From the NCBI GenBank assembly GCA_016185805.1, contig JACPMW010000045.1, forward strand, positions 1 to 38,369: a DNA stretch of 38,369 nt, written 5' to 3'. Position 1 is the first letter of the stretch; every line of letters starts with the position of its first letter. Shown here one piece after another: positions 18,289 through 27,922 of the stretch. The notes beneath the pieces were generated by a model. It was not told where the DNA came from, ran no database searches, and was given only the letters and a program-made list of their open reading frames with translations. A program made the position numbers and the translations under genes. Source of the stretch: Candidatus Woesearchaeota archaeon. GTDB taxonomy: Archaea; Nanobdellota; Nanobdellia; Woesearchaeales; GW2011-AR4.

Positions 18289-18535
18289 CATCATAGGAGA
18301 TATGCTCTCTTCCATAGTCAGCAAAGGAGGCCAGATAAAACCAACCCATTTGATGTACAAGTCAAACATGTCGCATGGGCAGATGAAGACTTATATTGAC
18401 GACCTGGTGCAGAAGGAGCTGATTAAAAAAGTGAAAAAGAACGACTTTGACTATGTCATCATAACCAATAAGGGCCATGAATTTTTGCAGAAATTGAGGG
18501 AAATGAAGGAGTTTGAAAAGGCATTCGGGCTGTAG
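18263..18535 (+). CDS. Winged-helix transcriptional regulator, archaeal type
   Basis: RTRVDIIGDMLSSIVSKGGQIKPTHLMYKSNMSHGQMKTYIDDLVQKELIKK; overlaps upstream membrane gene. Confidence 0.8.
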   Translation: MEGKRTRVDIIGDMLSSIVSKGGQIKPTHLMYKSNMSHGQMKTYIDDLVQKELIKKVKKNDFDYVIITNKGHEFLQKLREMKEFEKAFGL

Positions 18536-18572
18536 GCAAAATATATAAATAATGCCTTGATTAACTTGTTCT

Positions 18573-18857
18573 ATGGAAGTGGACAGAAAGCTTCTGGAGC
18601 ATGTTGCAGAAGTCGCAAGGCTCAAATTAAGCGAAGATGAAATAATGAAATTTCTTCCCCAGCTCAAGGAGCTGTTGGAATTCTTTTCACAATTAAAAGG
18701 CATTGAAACAGGCGATGCAAAGCCCAGCTTCCAGCCTGTTGAGCTGAAAAATATATTGAGAGAAGATAAGGAAGGCAAGTGCCTTTCACAGGATGAAGCA
18801 TTGTCCTTGACAGAACATAAAAAAGACGGCTATTTCAAGGGGCCGAGGGCTGTTTGA
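18573..18857 (+). CDS. gatC: Asp/Glu-tRNA amidotransferase subunit C
   Basis: [36 protein letters not shown]. Confidence 0.88.
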   Translation: MEVDRKLLEHVAEVARLKLSEDEIMKFLPQLKELLEFFSQLKGIETGDAKPSFQPVELKNILREDKEGKCLSQDEALSLTEHKKDGYFKGPRAV

Positions 18858-18858
18858 T

Positions 18859-19395
18859 ATGAAGAAGGCAGCCTGCTTGGCTTTGGTGATTCTGTTTTTT
18901 ATCAGCTCATGCGCACCGAAAGGCCAATCAACAAATATGGAAAAAAGCACGGAGAGCGAAATGACAAAGTATGCAATAATTGAAACTGAAAAGGGGATTA
19001 TAAAGGCAGAACTCTACACGTCCAAAGCGCCAGTTACGGCAAAAAATTTTATCGGTTTGGCTGACTCGGGATTTTACAATGGGCTGGCTTTCCACAGGGT
19101 AGAGCCGGGATTTGTTGTGCAGGGCGGCGACCCAAAAGGCGACGGAACAGGCGGCTCCGGAAAAACAATACCGCTTGAAATAAATAATGAATTGAAGCAC
19201 GTGAAAGGGGCGCTTGCCATGGCCCGCTCGCAGGATCCTGACAGCGCATCATCGCAGTTCTATATCACTCTGGACGATACCCCGTTCCTTGATGGAAATT
19301 ATGCGGTTTTTGGAAAGGTTGTTCAGGGAATGGAGGTGGTGGAAAAAATAAAAGTTGGCGACAGGATGAATAAAATACATATAAGTGATGAATAA
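18859..19395 (+). CDS. Cyclophilin-type peptidyl-prolyl isomerase with lipoprotein signal
   Basis: [10 protein letters not shown] lipobox; [43 protein letters not shown]. Confidence 0.92.
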   Translation: MKKAACLALVILFFISSCAPKGQSTNMEKSTESEMTKYAIIETEKGIIKAELYTSKAPVTAKNFIGLADSGFYNGLAFHRVEPGFVVQGGDPKGDGTGGSGKTIPLEINNELKHVKGALAMARSQDPDSASSQFYITLDDTPFLDGNYAVFGKVVQGMEVVEKIKVGDRMNKIHISDE

Positions 19396-19397
19396 AA

Positions 19398-20828
19398 ATG
19401 GATACACTTAATTTTATTGAAAAAATAAAAAGCGGAGAAATTGACATAGTCGAGCATACTGAAAAAATTCTTGAGGAATGCAGGCAGATAAATAAGGAAT
19501 ACGGCTATCTTAACACGATTTCTGAAAATTTGGCATTGGGGCAGGCAAAGGAAATCAAAAAACAATTGAAAAGCAAAGATAAAAAAATAAAAAACAAAAA
19601 ATTGCTTGGCATTGCAGTTTCTGTAAAGGATGCAATTTGTGTTAAAGATGTTGAAACAACTGCCGGTTCAAAGATTCTTAGAGGCTACAAGCCATTGTTT
19701 GATGCTTTTGTCATTCAAAGAATAAAGGAAGAAGGCGGAATGATAATAGGCAAGACTTCACAAGATGAGTTCGGTTTTGGAACGTTTTCTATAAATTCCG
19801 CATTTGGAATTCCAAAAAACCCTTTTGACAGGGAAAGAAGCTGCGGCGGCTCTTCTGGAGGAGCAGCCGGATTAAGCCAAAAGCTGAAAAATCACATTGC
19901 ATTGGGTGAGTCAACAGGAGGCTCGATTGCAACGCCTTCATCATTCTGCGGGGTTTATGGATTATGCCCGACTTATGGAAGGGTTTCAAGGCATGGATTG
20001 ATAGATTTTTCAAACTCAATGGACAAGATAGGCCCGATTGGAAAAACAATTGAGGATGTTGCCTTATTGATGGATATTATTGCCGGCCATGACAAAAATG
20101 ACAGCACTTCCTTAAATGCCAAAAGCGAAGATTATGAAAAATACCTTAAAAAGCCGATTAAGGGAATGAAAATCGGCATCATAAAAGAGGCATTTGGACA
20201 AGGAGTTGAGAGAGAAGTTGAAAAAAATGTATACAACGGCATAGAAGAGCTTGAAGAGGAAGGCGCAAAAGCAGAGGAAATTTCCCTTGAGCTTCCAATA
20301 AAATACGGCATTCCAACATATTATATGATTGCAACAAGCGAGGCAAGCACCAATCTTGCAAAGTATTGCGGCATGAGGTATGGCGCAAGCGAAAAGCTTG
20401 AAGGCAGCTTTAATGAATACTTTACGAAAGTCAGGAGCAATAATTTTGGCGAGGAAGCCAAGAGAAGGATTATACTCGGAACATTTGCAAGGATGGCAGG
20501 CTATCGAGATGCTTTTTACCTGAAAGCTGCAAAAGTCAGGACATTGATGATTAATGAGTATAAAAAAGCATTCAAGAAATTTGATGCTTTAGTTAGCCCC
20601 ACTTCTCCAATGCTTCCCCCAAAATTCTCAGAGATTGAAAAGCTGACTCCATTGCAGCATTATTTGGCTGATGTCATGACAGTCTCCCCAAATGTCGCTG
20701 GCCTGCCTCATTTAAATGTGCCTGTAGGCTTTGAAAAAAATCTTCCAGTAGGAATGCTCCTGATAGCAGACCATTTGCAAGAAGGGAAACTGATACAATT
20801 GGGAAGCGCTGTGGAGAAGGGAAAATGA
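19398..20828 (+). CDS. gatA: Asp/Glu-tRNA amidotransferase subunit A
   Basis: Amidase signature KTSQDEFGFGTFSINSAFG...RSCGGSSGGAAG...ESTGGSIATPSSFCGVYGLCPTYGRVSRHGL. Confidence 0.95.
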   Translation: MDTLNFIEKIKSGEIDIVEHTEKILEECRQINKEYGYLNTISENLALGQAKEIKKQLKSKDKKIKNKKLLGIAVSVKDAICVKDVETTAGSKILRGYKPLFDAFVIQRIKEEGGMIIGKTSQDEFGFGTFSINSAFGIPKNPFDRERSCGGSSGGAAGLSQKLKNHIALGESTGGSIATPSSFCGVYGLCPTYGRVSRHGLIDFSNSMDKIGPIGKTIEDVALLMDIIAGHDKNDSTSLNAKSEDYEKYLKKPIKGMKIGIIKEAFGQGVEREVEKNVYNGIEELEEEGAKAEEISLELPIKYGIPTYYMIATSEASTNLAKYCGMRYGASEKLEGSFNEYFTKVRSNNFGEEAKRRIILGTFARMAGYRDAFYLKAAKVRTLMINEYKKAFKKFDALVSPTSPMLPPKFSEIEKLTPLQHYLADVMTVSPNVAGLPHLNVPVGFEKNLPVGMLLIADHLQEGKLIQLGSAVEKGK

Positions 20829-20991
20829 GAAATTATGTAATGTATGGTGGTTGTGGAGGCAGAAGAGAACATAATCCAGAAGATATAACTGCTGCCGCAT
20901 AAAGGATGATTGGTAATGAAAAAATTAACTATTTACCTGATGATAGTAATAACATGATTAAAAGAAAATTATCGAGGAATCATTGAAATAG

Positions 20992-21021
20992 CACTGGACA
21001 TCTGCGGGTGAAATATATAAA
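20992..21021 (+). promoter_or_regulatory. Accessory-gene promoter module copy 2 (CACTGGACATCTGCGGGTGAAATATATAAA)
   Basis: Gapless match to the other two copies; 24 nt upstream of the 21045 ATG. Confidence 0.7.
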
Positions 21022-21044
21022 GGGTAAGTTTATACAAAATAAGA

Positions 21045-21856
21045 ATGGAACAAGAAAAATCATTAGCTGTGTTTCGAGGAAATCAGATTAGAAGGACTTG
21101 GCACAATAATGAATGGAATTTTGTGGTTGAAGATGTAGTGCTGGCGCTAACTAACTCAAAAGACCCTAAACAGTACATACAGAAGATGAAGCAGAGGGAT
21201 GAAGAGCTTTCCAAAGGGTGGGTACAGATTGTACATACCCTTTCAGTCTATACCCAAGGCGGAATTCAAAAGATGAATTGTGCTAATACGCAAGTATTGC
21301 TTCTCCAAAAGCTGAGCCATTTAAGCTATGGCTCGCAAAAGTTGGATACGAACGGGTGCAGGAGATAGAAAACCCGGAACTTTCTCAGGAAAGGATGAAG
21401 GAAATTTATGAGCAAAAAGGATATTCCAAGTCATGGATTGACAGAAGACTGAGGGGCATTGCTGTAAGGCAAGGTCTCACAGATGAGTGGAAAAAGAGAG
21501 GGCTAAATAAACAGGAGGATTTTTCAATTCTTACAGCAGAAATATCCAAGGCAGCTTTTGGCATGACTCCTTCTGAATACAAAAAACTCAAGAAACTTGA
21601 CAAAGAGAATCTTCGTGACCACATGACTGATTTAGAGCTGATATTTACCATGCTTGGAGAGGCATCAACAACTGAAATTGAGAAATTCAAAGATCCCAAA
21701 ACATTTTTACAGCATAAAAAGGCATCAAGGGAGGGTGGCACAATATCAAAGAATGCAAGGCTGGAGCTGGAAAGGAAAACAAAAAGAAAAATCATAACAA
21801 AAGAAAACTACCTTGATAAGCCCGAAAGCCAGAAAAGAATTGAATCTAAAAAATAA
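21045..21856 (+). pseudogene. BRO-N / DinD-like protein, frameshifted
   Basis: First frame ends ...GGIQKMNCANTQ; a second frame resumes SIASPKAEPFKLWLAKVGYERVQEIENPEL...DHMTDLELIFTMLGEASTTEI. The connecting GLLRIIQ-like residues are missing. Confidence 0.8.
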
Positions 21857-21868
21857 AGGGGTTAATCA

Positions 21869-23266
21869 ATGAAATTTCAATCTGACGTTGTCATCGGTTT
21901 AGAAGTGCATTGCGAGCTATCCACAAAAACAAAACTCTTCTGCCCCTGCCCGACAAAAGGAAATGAAGAGCCAAACACAAGGACCTGTCCAATATGCCTC
22001 GGGCATCCGGGCTCAAAGCCAGTCCTGAACAAAAAAGCCGTTGAATTTGCATTAAAACTGTGCCTTGCATTAAACTGCGAAATATCACCTGAACTGATTT
22101 TTTCCAGAAAATCCTATTTCTATCCTGACATGGCCAAGAATTATCAAATCACACAATATGATATTCCTCTTGGAAGAAAAGGAAAGTTAAAAATCGGCAA
22201 CAAAGAAATCGGAATTACAAGAGTTCACATGGAAGAAGATCCGGCTTCCTTGGTACATCCCGCCGGCATGAAGGAATCAGCTTATGTTTTGGTTGACTAC
22301 AACCGGAGCGGCAACCCCCTTGTTGAAATAGTCACAGAGCCTGACTTGACATCTCCTGACGAGGCAAGGGATTTCATGAAGCAGCTGATTACAGTCCTTG
22401 GCTATCTTGAGATTTTTGACATCAATAAAGGTATAATAAAGGCTGATGCTAATATCTCCATAAAAGAGAGCAATTACACAAGGGTTGAGATTAAAAACAT
22501 AACTGGATTCAGGGAGATTGAAAGGGCCTTGCTTTACGAAGTGAAAAGGCAGAAAGAAGCCGTTAAAATCGGGCAGGAGACAAGGTCATGGGACTCTGAA
22601 AGGGGCATTACATTTTCTTTGAGAAAAAAGGAGACGGAAGAGGACTATGGCTACATAATTGACACTGATTTGGTTGTCACAGAAATCGAGGATAAATGGG
22701 TTAACGGGATAAGGAAGCATATGCCAGAGCTTGCACAGGACAAGGTAAAAAAATTCATACAAAAATACAAGCTCAAGAAAGAAGATGCTGAAATCATTGC
22801 AGCAGGGAAGCAGCTTGCAGAGATGTTCGAGAAAGTCGCCCAAGAAATAGACCCATTGCTTGCAGCAAAATGGCTGAGAAGGGAATTGTTGAGGGTTTTG
22901 AATTACAGCAAAAAAGAGCTGCACGAAACAGGAATAAATGAAAAGCACATGATTGATTTGCTGAAGTTAATTGAAGCCAAAAAAATCACAGACAATGTTG
23001 CGGCAAAAATTCTTGAAAAGCTGGTTGAAAAACCGTTTGATGTAAAGGAACATGTTAAAAAAGAAGGTTTAGAGGCTGTTTCTGACATTTCGGAATTGGA
23101 GAAATACTGCAGGGAAGCAATTGAAGAGAATCCAAAGGCTGTCGACGATTACAAAAAAGGCGAGGCGAAAGCGTTGAATTTCATCGTGGGCAAAGTGATG
23201 CAGAAAACAAAAGGCAAAGCAACTCCAAAAGAGGTTAATGAGATTTTAATGAGGATGATAAAATAA
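21869..23266 (+). CDS. gatB: Asp/Glu-tRNA amidotransferase subunit B
   Basis: VVIGLEVHCELSTKTKLFCPCP; TCPICLGHPGSKPVLN; YFYPDMAKNYQITQYDIPLG. Confidence 0.95.
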   Translation: MKFQSDVVIGLEVHCELSTKTKLFCPCPTKGNEEPNTRTCPICLGHPGSKPVLNKKAVEFALKLCLALNCEISPELIFSRKSYFYPDMAKNYQITQYDIPLGRKGKLKIGNKEIGITRVHMEEDPASLVHPAGMKESAYVLVDYNRSGNPLVEIVTEPDLTSPDEARDFMKQLITVLGYLEIFDINKGIIKADANISIKESNYTRVEIKNITGFREIERALLYEVKRQKEAVKIGQETRSWDSERGITFSLRKKETEEDYGYIIDTDLVVTEIEDKWVNGIRKHMPELAQDKVKKFIQKYKLKKEDAEIIAAGKQLAEMFEKVAQEIDPLLAAKWLRRELLRVLNYSKKELHETGINEKHMIDLLKLIEAKKITDNVAAKILEKLVEKPFDVKEHVKKEGLEAVSDISELEKYCREAIEENPKAVDDYKKGEAKALNFIVGKVMQKTKGKATPKEVNEILMRMIK

Positions 23267-23273
23267 AAGATAA

Positions 23274-23606
23274 TCAAAAAACTTTAATAAATTCAGATTT
23301 TACTTTCTCAAAGGTCGCGTTGCTTAAAGTTCCTATTCTCATGACTATTAATCTTTTTTCAACCGTGAATACTTTGTCAATTTTTATGCAACTTGGTTTA
23401 ATGAGTTTGCCGCTGCTCAAGTCCTCTTCATTTATAAGAATAGAGTAAGTCTCATCCCTTATAACAGTAGTGAGGGGCAGCATTATGCTATCGTTTGATT
23501 TTTTATTGAGAAAATCATTTGAAACTACAAGCGCAGGCCTTACTTTTGTCCTTTCCAAATCAGTGAATGGGTAAGGCAATAGAACTATGTCTTTTTGTTT
23601 AACCAT
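23274..23606 (-). CDS. MazF/PemK-like toxin
   Basis: GDIVLLPYPFTDL-type start (KQKDIVLLPYPFTDLERTKVRPALVVSN). Confidence 0.85.
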   Translation of the reverse strand: MVKQKDIVLLPYPFTDLERTKVRPALVVSNDFLNKKSNDSIMLPLTTVIRDETYSILINEEDLSSGKLIKPSCIKIDKVFTVEKRLIVMRIGTLSNATFEKVKSEFIKVF

Positions 23607-23616
23607 TGTAAAACTT

Positions 23617-23892
23617 CTAGATTTTGGTTTTACTAATTTTCAAATAGTTATTCCAGATATCGTCTTGCTTGTTGCCCCAGACGTCCTTAAGCGCCTGTTC
23701 GCTAAATCTCATCAAATCCTTGAAATGGTCTTTCATTTTTGCTGATACCCTGTGTGATTTTTCTATCAATATTTTTCCATTGGATTCAAAAATAACTAAT
23801 TCGTCCCCTTTTTTGATGCCTGCCTGCTCCCTAATGGTTTGCGGAATGGCTATTTGCCCTTTGTCAGAAACTTTTATGGTTTTAACAATCAT
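23617..23892 (-). CDS. AbrB/MazE-like antitoxin
   Basis: IKVSDKGQIAIPQTIREQAGIKKGDELVIFE swapped-hairpin signature. Confidence 0.85.
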   Translation of the reverse strand: MIVKTIKVSDKGQIAIPQTIREQAGIKKGDELVIFESNGKILIEKSHRVSAKMKDHFKDLMRFSEQALKDVWGNKQDDIWNNYLKISKTKI

Positions 23893-24057
23893 GATGAAGG
23901 TAAGAATTTTCTTACTTATAAGCTTTTCGGTTTTGAAGAGCGGAATGTGTTAAAACCAAAGGAAAGGCAGCCCCTAAGAAGTCAATGAGATAATTGTGAA
24001 GCTAATTAAATAATTTCCATCAAAAAGCTTTTATATGCCTTCTAAAAAGAAAGATTC

Positions 24058-25386
24058 ATGTCAAAAAAGAGCTTGTTGTTTTCATTAGTTTTGATTTCTT
24101 TTATAATTTCTGGCTGCACAGCAAAAGTAGAACAGCAGGAAGCTACCCAAATTCCTGAAATCAAGGAAAGTATAGAACAGGAGCAGAATGATTATGATAC
24201 AGCACAACAATCCGACATTTTGGAAGAAAGAGATATTGAGCATGGAAAGGAATCTTCCCAACAATCTGGCTGGTCAGTCCTGCATACAAAACTAGATGGG
24301 TGTCAAGAAAAAGATGTTGTATTCACAAGCCTTCCCTTGGATATTGAGGATATAACGGCGGTTGAGCCTCAAGGAGAGCTTACAAATTCAGGGCATGTAA
24401 CTCCGGGCGACCATGCTGGATTCCAGTATGATGCAAAAACAAAAATTAACGTTTATGCAATGGCAGACGGGTACATCAAGAGAGTGGAAAGGAACAGGCC
24501 CTTTGGCGAGCTAAAATCAAAGAATTATCATGTATACATAGAATTTTCCTGCTCGATGTTCGCAAGCTATGTGCATGTGACAGAGATTGCGCCTGAAATT
24601 TTGGAAGCATCTCCTGAATTCAAGAGACTGGATTCTCTGGAAGAGGTTCCTGACAATGAGAGAAGCATCTGGCCAAACATACCCATAAAAGCAGGACAAA
24701 TTATTGGAAAGGCAAATGAATGGGGCTTGCTTGGGATGCTGATTGCAGACACCAAAGTCACGCTTCCCGGATTTGCCAATCCTGAAAAATATAAAGGGGA
24801 AGACTGGAAAATGCACGCTGTTCCTCCATTCGATTATTTCACGCCAGAGCTTAAATCGCAGCTTATGGAAAAGAATCCAAGGAAAAAAGAGCCAAAAGGG
24901 GGCAAGATAGATTTTGATGTTCCCGGAAAACTGTCTGGCAATTGGTTCCTGGAAGGCACAGACTATGCGGGTTCAAAGGAAAAAATCCCGATATATTGCG
25001 GAAACCAGTTATGTCCTTACTGGAGCGGGCATCTTGCATTTGTGTATGATTTTGTCGATCCTGACCAAGCCAGAGTTTCATTTGGAGACTATTCCGGATG
25101 GTATCCTCAGGGCCCGTATGGCATGAAAGGAAATGCAGACTTTGCAAAAATTAGTGCAGAAGACGGATTAGTAAATCTTGAGCTGGTGTCAATAGATGAC
25201 ATCGGAAATGAGTGCGGATTTGTAACACAGGGAAAGCCGCTTTGCACAAGGAACAGCAATAATGTTGTTGGCATCATACTTGTCCAGATGCTTGATAACA
25301 ATAAAATAAAAGTTGAGCTGTTTCCAGGCAAGACAGCATCGGAAGTTGCAGGCTTTACAGGCAAAGCAAAAGTTTATGAGAGGTAA
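24058..25386 (+). CDS. Secreted lipoprotein with possible M23/duplicated-hybrid-motif-like region
   Basis: Lipobox IISGC; VTPGDHAGFQYDAKTKINVYAMADGYIKRVERN...HVYIEFSCSMFASYVHVTEIAP. Confidence 0.6.
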   Translation: MSKKSLLFSLVLISFIISGCTAKVEQQEATQIPEIKESIEQEQNDYDTAQQSDILEERDIEHGKESSQQSGWSVLHTKLDGCQEKDVVFTSLPLDIEDITAVEPQGELTNSGHVTPGDHAGFQYDAKTKINVYAMADGYIKRVERNRPFGELKSKNYHVYIEFSCSMFASYVHVTEIAPEILEASPEFKRLDSLEEVPDNERSIWPNIPIKAGQIIGKANEWGLLGMLIADTKVTLPGFANPEKYKGEDWKMHAVPPFDYFTPELKSQLMEKNPRKKEPKGGKIDFDVPGKLSGNWFLEGTDYAGSKEKIPIYCGNQLCPYWSGHLAFVYDFVDPDQARVSFGDYSGWYPQGPYGMKGNADFAKISAEDGLVNLELVSIDDIGNECGFVTQGKPLCTRNSNNVVGIILVQMLDNNKIKVELFPGKTASEVAGFTGKAKVYER

Positions 25387-25424
25387 AATGCCAATAAAAT
25401 TCCTGGATTTTGTTTTATTTTCAT

Positions 25425-25670
25425 AAATTGTCCCGTATAACCGCTTTTTTGCGGTTCGCTTCGCTCAGCCTAAGTTTCAGCAAAACTTCGCAAAAAAATA
25501 GTTATATGTTCGTTCGTGCCGCTTCTTCATTATGGTTTTACCTTGCAGGTCGTGGAATAACTTTCGCATAATCTGGAAGATTATACGCAGGTCTTAAACT
25601 AGTGTACGCATAATTCGAGAAAACCCGCCTATTCCTGATAATATTAACCGTAAATCCTTTAGTTGTCGCC
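25425..25670 (+). repeat. Left structured inverted repeat
   Basis: Blocks shared (inverted) with 30904-31181: GTTCGTGCCGC 25512-25522, GTGGAATAAC 25552-25561, TCTTAAACTAGT 25592-25603, GAAAACCCGCC 25619-25629, TAAATCC 25651-25657, AGTTGTCGCC 25661-25670. Confidence 0.8.
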
Positions 25671-25728
25671 TTTCTAATGCAGTAAAATAACAGTAAACAT
25701 TTTAAACTACTAAAGACCTCCAGTCTTT

Positions 25729-26892
25729 ATGGCAAATAATGAGGAAAACTGGGTTATGCCCGAAGAAGACGATGATGGGGGAGAAGATACGCCTTTAGAA
25801 TATAATATAACTTCTTCTCCAAATGATTTTAATACAAAAACTGTATTTGATTTTATGGAAAAGGGGATTGTTAAGATTCCAGGATTTCAAAGAAATTATG
25901 TTTGGGACATAAAAAGAGCTTCTAAGTTAATAGAATCCATAATTATGGGGTTGCCAATTCCTCAGATATTTTTGTATGAAAAAGATAAGAATGACTTTCT
26001 AGTAATAGATGGTCAACAGAGACTTATGACAATCTACTATTTTTTTAAAAAAAGATTCCCTAGGCAAGATAAAAGAATTGAATTGAGAAAAGTCTTTGAT
26101 ACCGAAGGTAAAATTCCAGATAGAATCCTTGAAAGTAACAGTTATTTTACAGATTTTGAGTTAAAGCTGACAGAACCTGTCCCTGAGGTTGATAACAGGC
26201 TAGATGGTTTAAATTATTCAACATTAGAAGATAACGATAGGAATACATTTGACTTAAGAACTATAAGAATTGTGATAATAAAACAAAGTCATCCTCCAGA
26301 TGACCATTCTGCCATGTATGAGATATTTTATAGATTAAACACTGGCGGGATGAACTTAAATCCACAAGAAATAAGGGCTAGTTTATACCATTCAGATTTT
26401 TATGATATGCTTTCTAAATTAAACTTGAATAGTAAATGGAGAAGATTAACAAAACCAGAACCGGATTTGCATATGAAAGATATTGAGATTATAGTTAGGG
26501 GTTTTGGCATGTTAATGGAAAATCAAAATTATAAGCCTTCAATGGTTAAATTTCTTAATACATTTTCCCAAAAAAGTAAAACCTTCACTACACAAAAAAT
26601 AGACTACTTAAAAGAATTATTTGAAGGATTTTTAGATGCCTGTGATAATTTGCCTAACAAAATTTTTTTAACTCAGTCAGGTCAATTTAATGTTTCTATG
26701 TTTGAGGCAGTTTTTGTTGCCGCTACAACTGAACCTTATCAAAATGAGGACACGAATGTTAAAATAATTGATGCTGACAAACTGAATGCGCTAAAGGAAG
26801 ATCAGGAGTTTAGTGATGCAATTCAAAGACAAACTACTAGTAAGAAAAATGTTTTAATAAGAATAAGCAGAGCTCGAGAAATTTTATTGTAA
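25729..26892 (+). CDS. DUF262 (GmrSD/ParB-like) domain protein
   Basis: IPGFQRNYVWDIKRASKLIESIIMGLPIPQIFLYEKDKNDFLVIDGQQRLMTI. Confidence 0.9.
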   Translation: MANNEENWVMPEEDDDGGEDTPLEYNITSSPNDFNTKTVFDFMEKGIVKIPGFQRNYVWDIKRASKLIESIIMGLPIPQIFLYEKDKNDFLVIDGQQRLMTIYYFFKKRFPRQDKRIELRKVFDTEGKIPDRILESNSYFTDFELKLTEPVPEVDNRLDGLNYSTLEDNDRNTFDLRTIRIVIIKQSHPPDDHSAMYEIFYRLNTGGMNLNPQEIRASLYHSDFYDMLSKLNLNSKWRRLTKPEPDLHMKDIEIIVRGFGMLMENQNYKPSMVKFLNTFSQKSKTFTTQKIDYLKELFEGFLDACDNLPNKIFLTQSGQFNVSMFEAVFVAATTEPYQNEDTNVKIIDADKLNALKEDQEFSDAIQRQTTSKKNVLIRISRAREILL

Positions 26893-26904
26893 TGATTCAT
26901 TTTC

Positions 26905-27423
26905 ATGGTAGAAAACATTATAGATGAATTCTATAAACGGCACTTAGAATTATTAAATTATTTGGAAGAAAATAAAGAGATTTCGCTTAGAAGTGAAGCT
27001 GATGATAATTTTAAAAAAGTTTTAGTCATAGCCATTGCTAGTTTTTTTGAACAGGAAATTATAGACACCCTAAATAGGCTTATAGAAACCAAAATTAATG
27101 ATGGTAGATTAATATTTTTCAGTAAATTTAAAGGCATCAGGCGCCAATATTATACTTATTTTGACTTTGATACCGACAATAATGCCAATCGATTTTTTAA
27201 AATTTTTGGAGATGAATTTAAAAAACAGGCAGAAGAAGATGTAAAATTAAATCAAGATTTGGGGCAAGGAGTTAAGTCTTTCTTGGAGATAGGATTGACA
27301 AGGGACAGGTTAATTCATCAAAATTTTGCTACTTTCTATTTAGAGAAAACTTCAATAGAAATTTATAACTTATATAAATCAGCAATGGTTTTCATAGACT
27401 ACTTAAAAAATAAATTATGTTAA
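26905..27423 (+). CDS. HEPN-like protein paired with DUF262
   Basis: 172 aa all-helical; GLTRDRLIHQNF resembles the HEPN R-x-x-x-H motif; 12 nt after DUF262 gene. Confidence 0.6.
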   Translation: MVENIIDEFYKRHLELLNYLEENKEISLRSEADDNFKKVLVIAIASFFEQEIIDTLNRLIETKINDGRLIFFSKFKGIRRQYYTYFDFDTDNNANRFFKIFGDEFKKQAEEDVKLNQDLGQGVKSFLEIGLTRDRLIHQNFATFYLEKTSIEIYNLYKSAMVFIDYLKNKLC

Positions 27424-27429
27424 TCATTA

Positions 27430-27831
27430 TTAATTTGATAAATAAAATTTCATTATTTTGTTGATGCATTTTTCTAGATTTTTCTTAATATCGTGCTCCC
27501 AGACTCTGATTACTTTCCATTCCTCTTTTTTCAGCATTCTATTATATTTCTTTGCCCTATCAATATTTTTCTGAATTTTTTCCTGCCAATACTTTCTAGG
27601 CGGCACTTTTCCCAATTTTTTCCAATTGTAACCATGCCAAAAGTCGCCATCAAGGAAAACTGCAATTTTATGTTTTTTGCTACCGAAGTCTGGATTTCCT
27701 AGTATTCCTTTTGGCTGATATCTAAGGTAAGTCCCTTTTAGCCTAGCTTTTAAAAACAGCTCTGGGCTTGTATTATTTGAGCGTATCTTTGACATTACTT
27801 CGCTTCGCTTTTTTTTGGTAAAAACATCCAT
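27430..27831 (-). CDS. vsr: Very short patch repair (Vsr) endonuclease
   Basis: RSEVMSKIRSNNTSPELFLKARL; DFGSKKHKIAVFLDGDFWHGYNW; EEWKVIRVWEHDI. Confidence 0.93.
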   Translation of the reverse strand: MDVFTKKKRSEVMSKIRSNNTSPELFLKARLKGTYLRYQPKGILGNPDFGSKKHKIAVFLDGDFWHGYNWKKLGKVPPRKYWQEKIQKNIDRAKKYNRMLKKEEWKVIRVWEHDIKKNLEKCINKIMKFYLSN

Positions 27832-27922
27832 AATCCCTATTAGCTGGGATTCCTTTTAAATAATTTACTGGTCATAACTACAATGGAAAATAATATAAGT
27901 AGCAACATGTTACCTATTCATT

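Noticed and set aside
20825-20902. 25-aa ORF MRNYVMYGGCGGRREHNPEDITAAA overlapping the gatA stop
   Set aside because: Too short, no recognisable homology; possibly a gene remnant.
25700-25725. Copy of the CACTGGACAT promoter module upstream of DUF262
   Set aside because: CAGTAAACATTT is only loosely similar and lacks the correctly spaced TATA end.
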